Shown: positions 7,729 through 7,755 of the stretch, piece after piece
How positions within the stretch are numbered: position 1 is the stretch's first letter
How the letters are laid out: every line of letters starts with the position of its first letter
Source: Bacteroidales bacterium
Lineage (GTDB): Bacteria; Bacteroidota; Bacteroidia; Bacteroidales; P3
Direction of reading: 5' to 3'
Assembly (NCBI GenBank): GCA_012837565.1
Contig: DUQY01000043.1
Coordinates: 1 to 7,755 of the forward strand
DNA: 7,755 nt
The notes under the pieces: model-generated
Told to the model about the DNA's origin: nothing
The model's input: only the letters and a program-made list of their open reading frames with translations
The model's database searches: none
Position numbers and translations under genes: made by a program

Positions 7729-7755
7729 ATGACTTTGACTAATCTTTTTACCATA

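Noticed and set aside
7734..7737. TTTG after the terminator as a possible -33 element of a downstream promoter
   Set aside because: The matching -7 element would fall at or beyond the window end, so it cannot be assessed.

Overview
The window looks like a stretch of an AT-rich Bacteroidota (Bacteroidales-like) chromosome. The RecA, IleS and long PurF-like sequences resemble the Bacteroidota versions as I remember them. No gene start has a recognisable Shine-Dalgarno, and gene starts sit in A/T-rich sequence, which is typical of that phylum. No taxonomic search was possible, so this is an inference.

All five genes are on the + strand and packed almost end to end. They are a 5'-truncated isoleucyl-tRNA synthetase (ileS, 1-2591), recA (2611-3633), an NAD+ synthetase with an N-terminal nitrilase-fold domain (nadE, 3634-5214), a long PurF-like glutamine amidotransferase/phosphoribosyltransferase (5220-7067) and a small HNH endonuclease-family gene (7076-7648). 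The gaps are 19, 0, 5 and 8 bases. A strong stem-loop with a T-run (7682-7728) follows the last gene, and the remaining bases to 7755 hold no gene I can support. The simplest reading is one transcription unit whose promoter lies upstream of the window and which ends at this terminator. I saw no tRNA, rRNA, CRISPR array, insertion sequence or long repeat.

The first four genes are housekeeping functions: translation, recombination, NAD synthesis, and purine or PRPP-amine chemistry. Nothing here is a clear new multi-gene system, but several points deserve a second look. The NadE glutaminase domain has Phe where the catalytic Cys belongs, although the ammonia-using synthetase domain is intact. 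Immediately downstream is a separate glutaminase-bearing PurF-like protein with a changed oxyanion-hole motif and an insertion. RecA carries a few substitutions at normally conserved positions. The final HNH gene is clearly more AT-rich than its neighbours (about 30% against 39% G+C by hand count), starts with GTG and looks like an accessory gene riding on a housekeeping operon.
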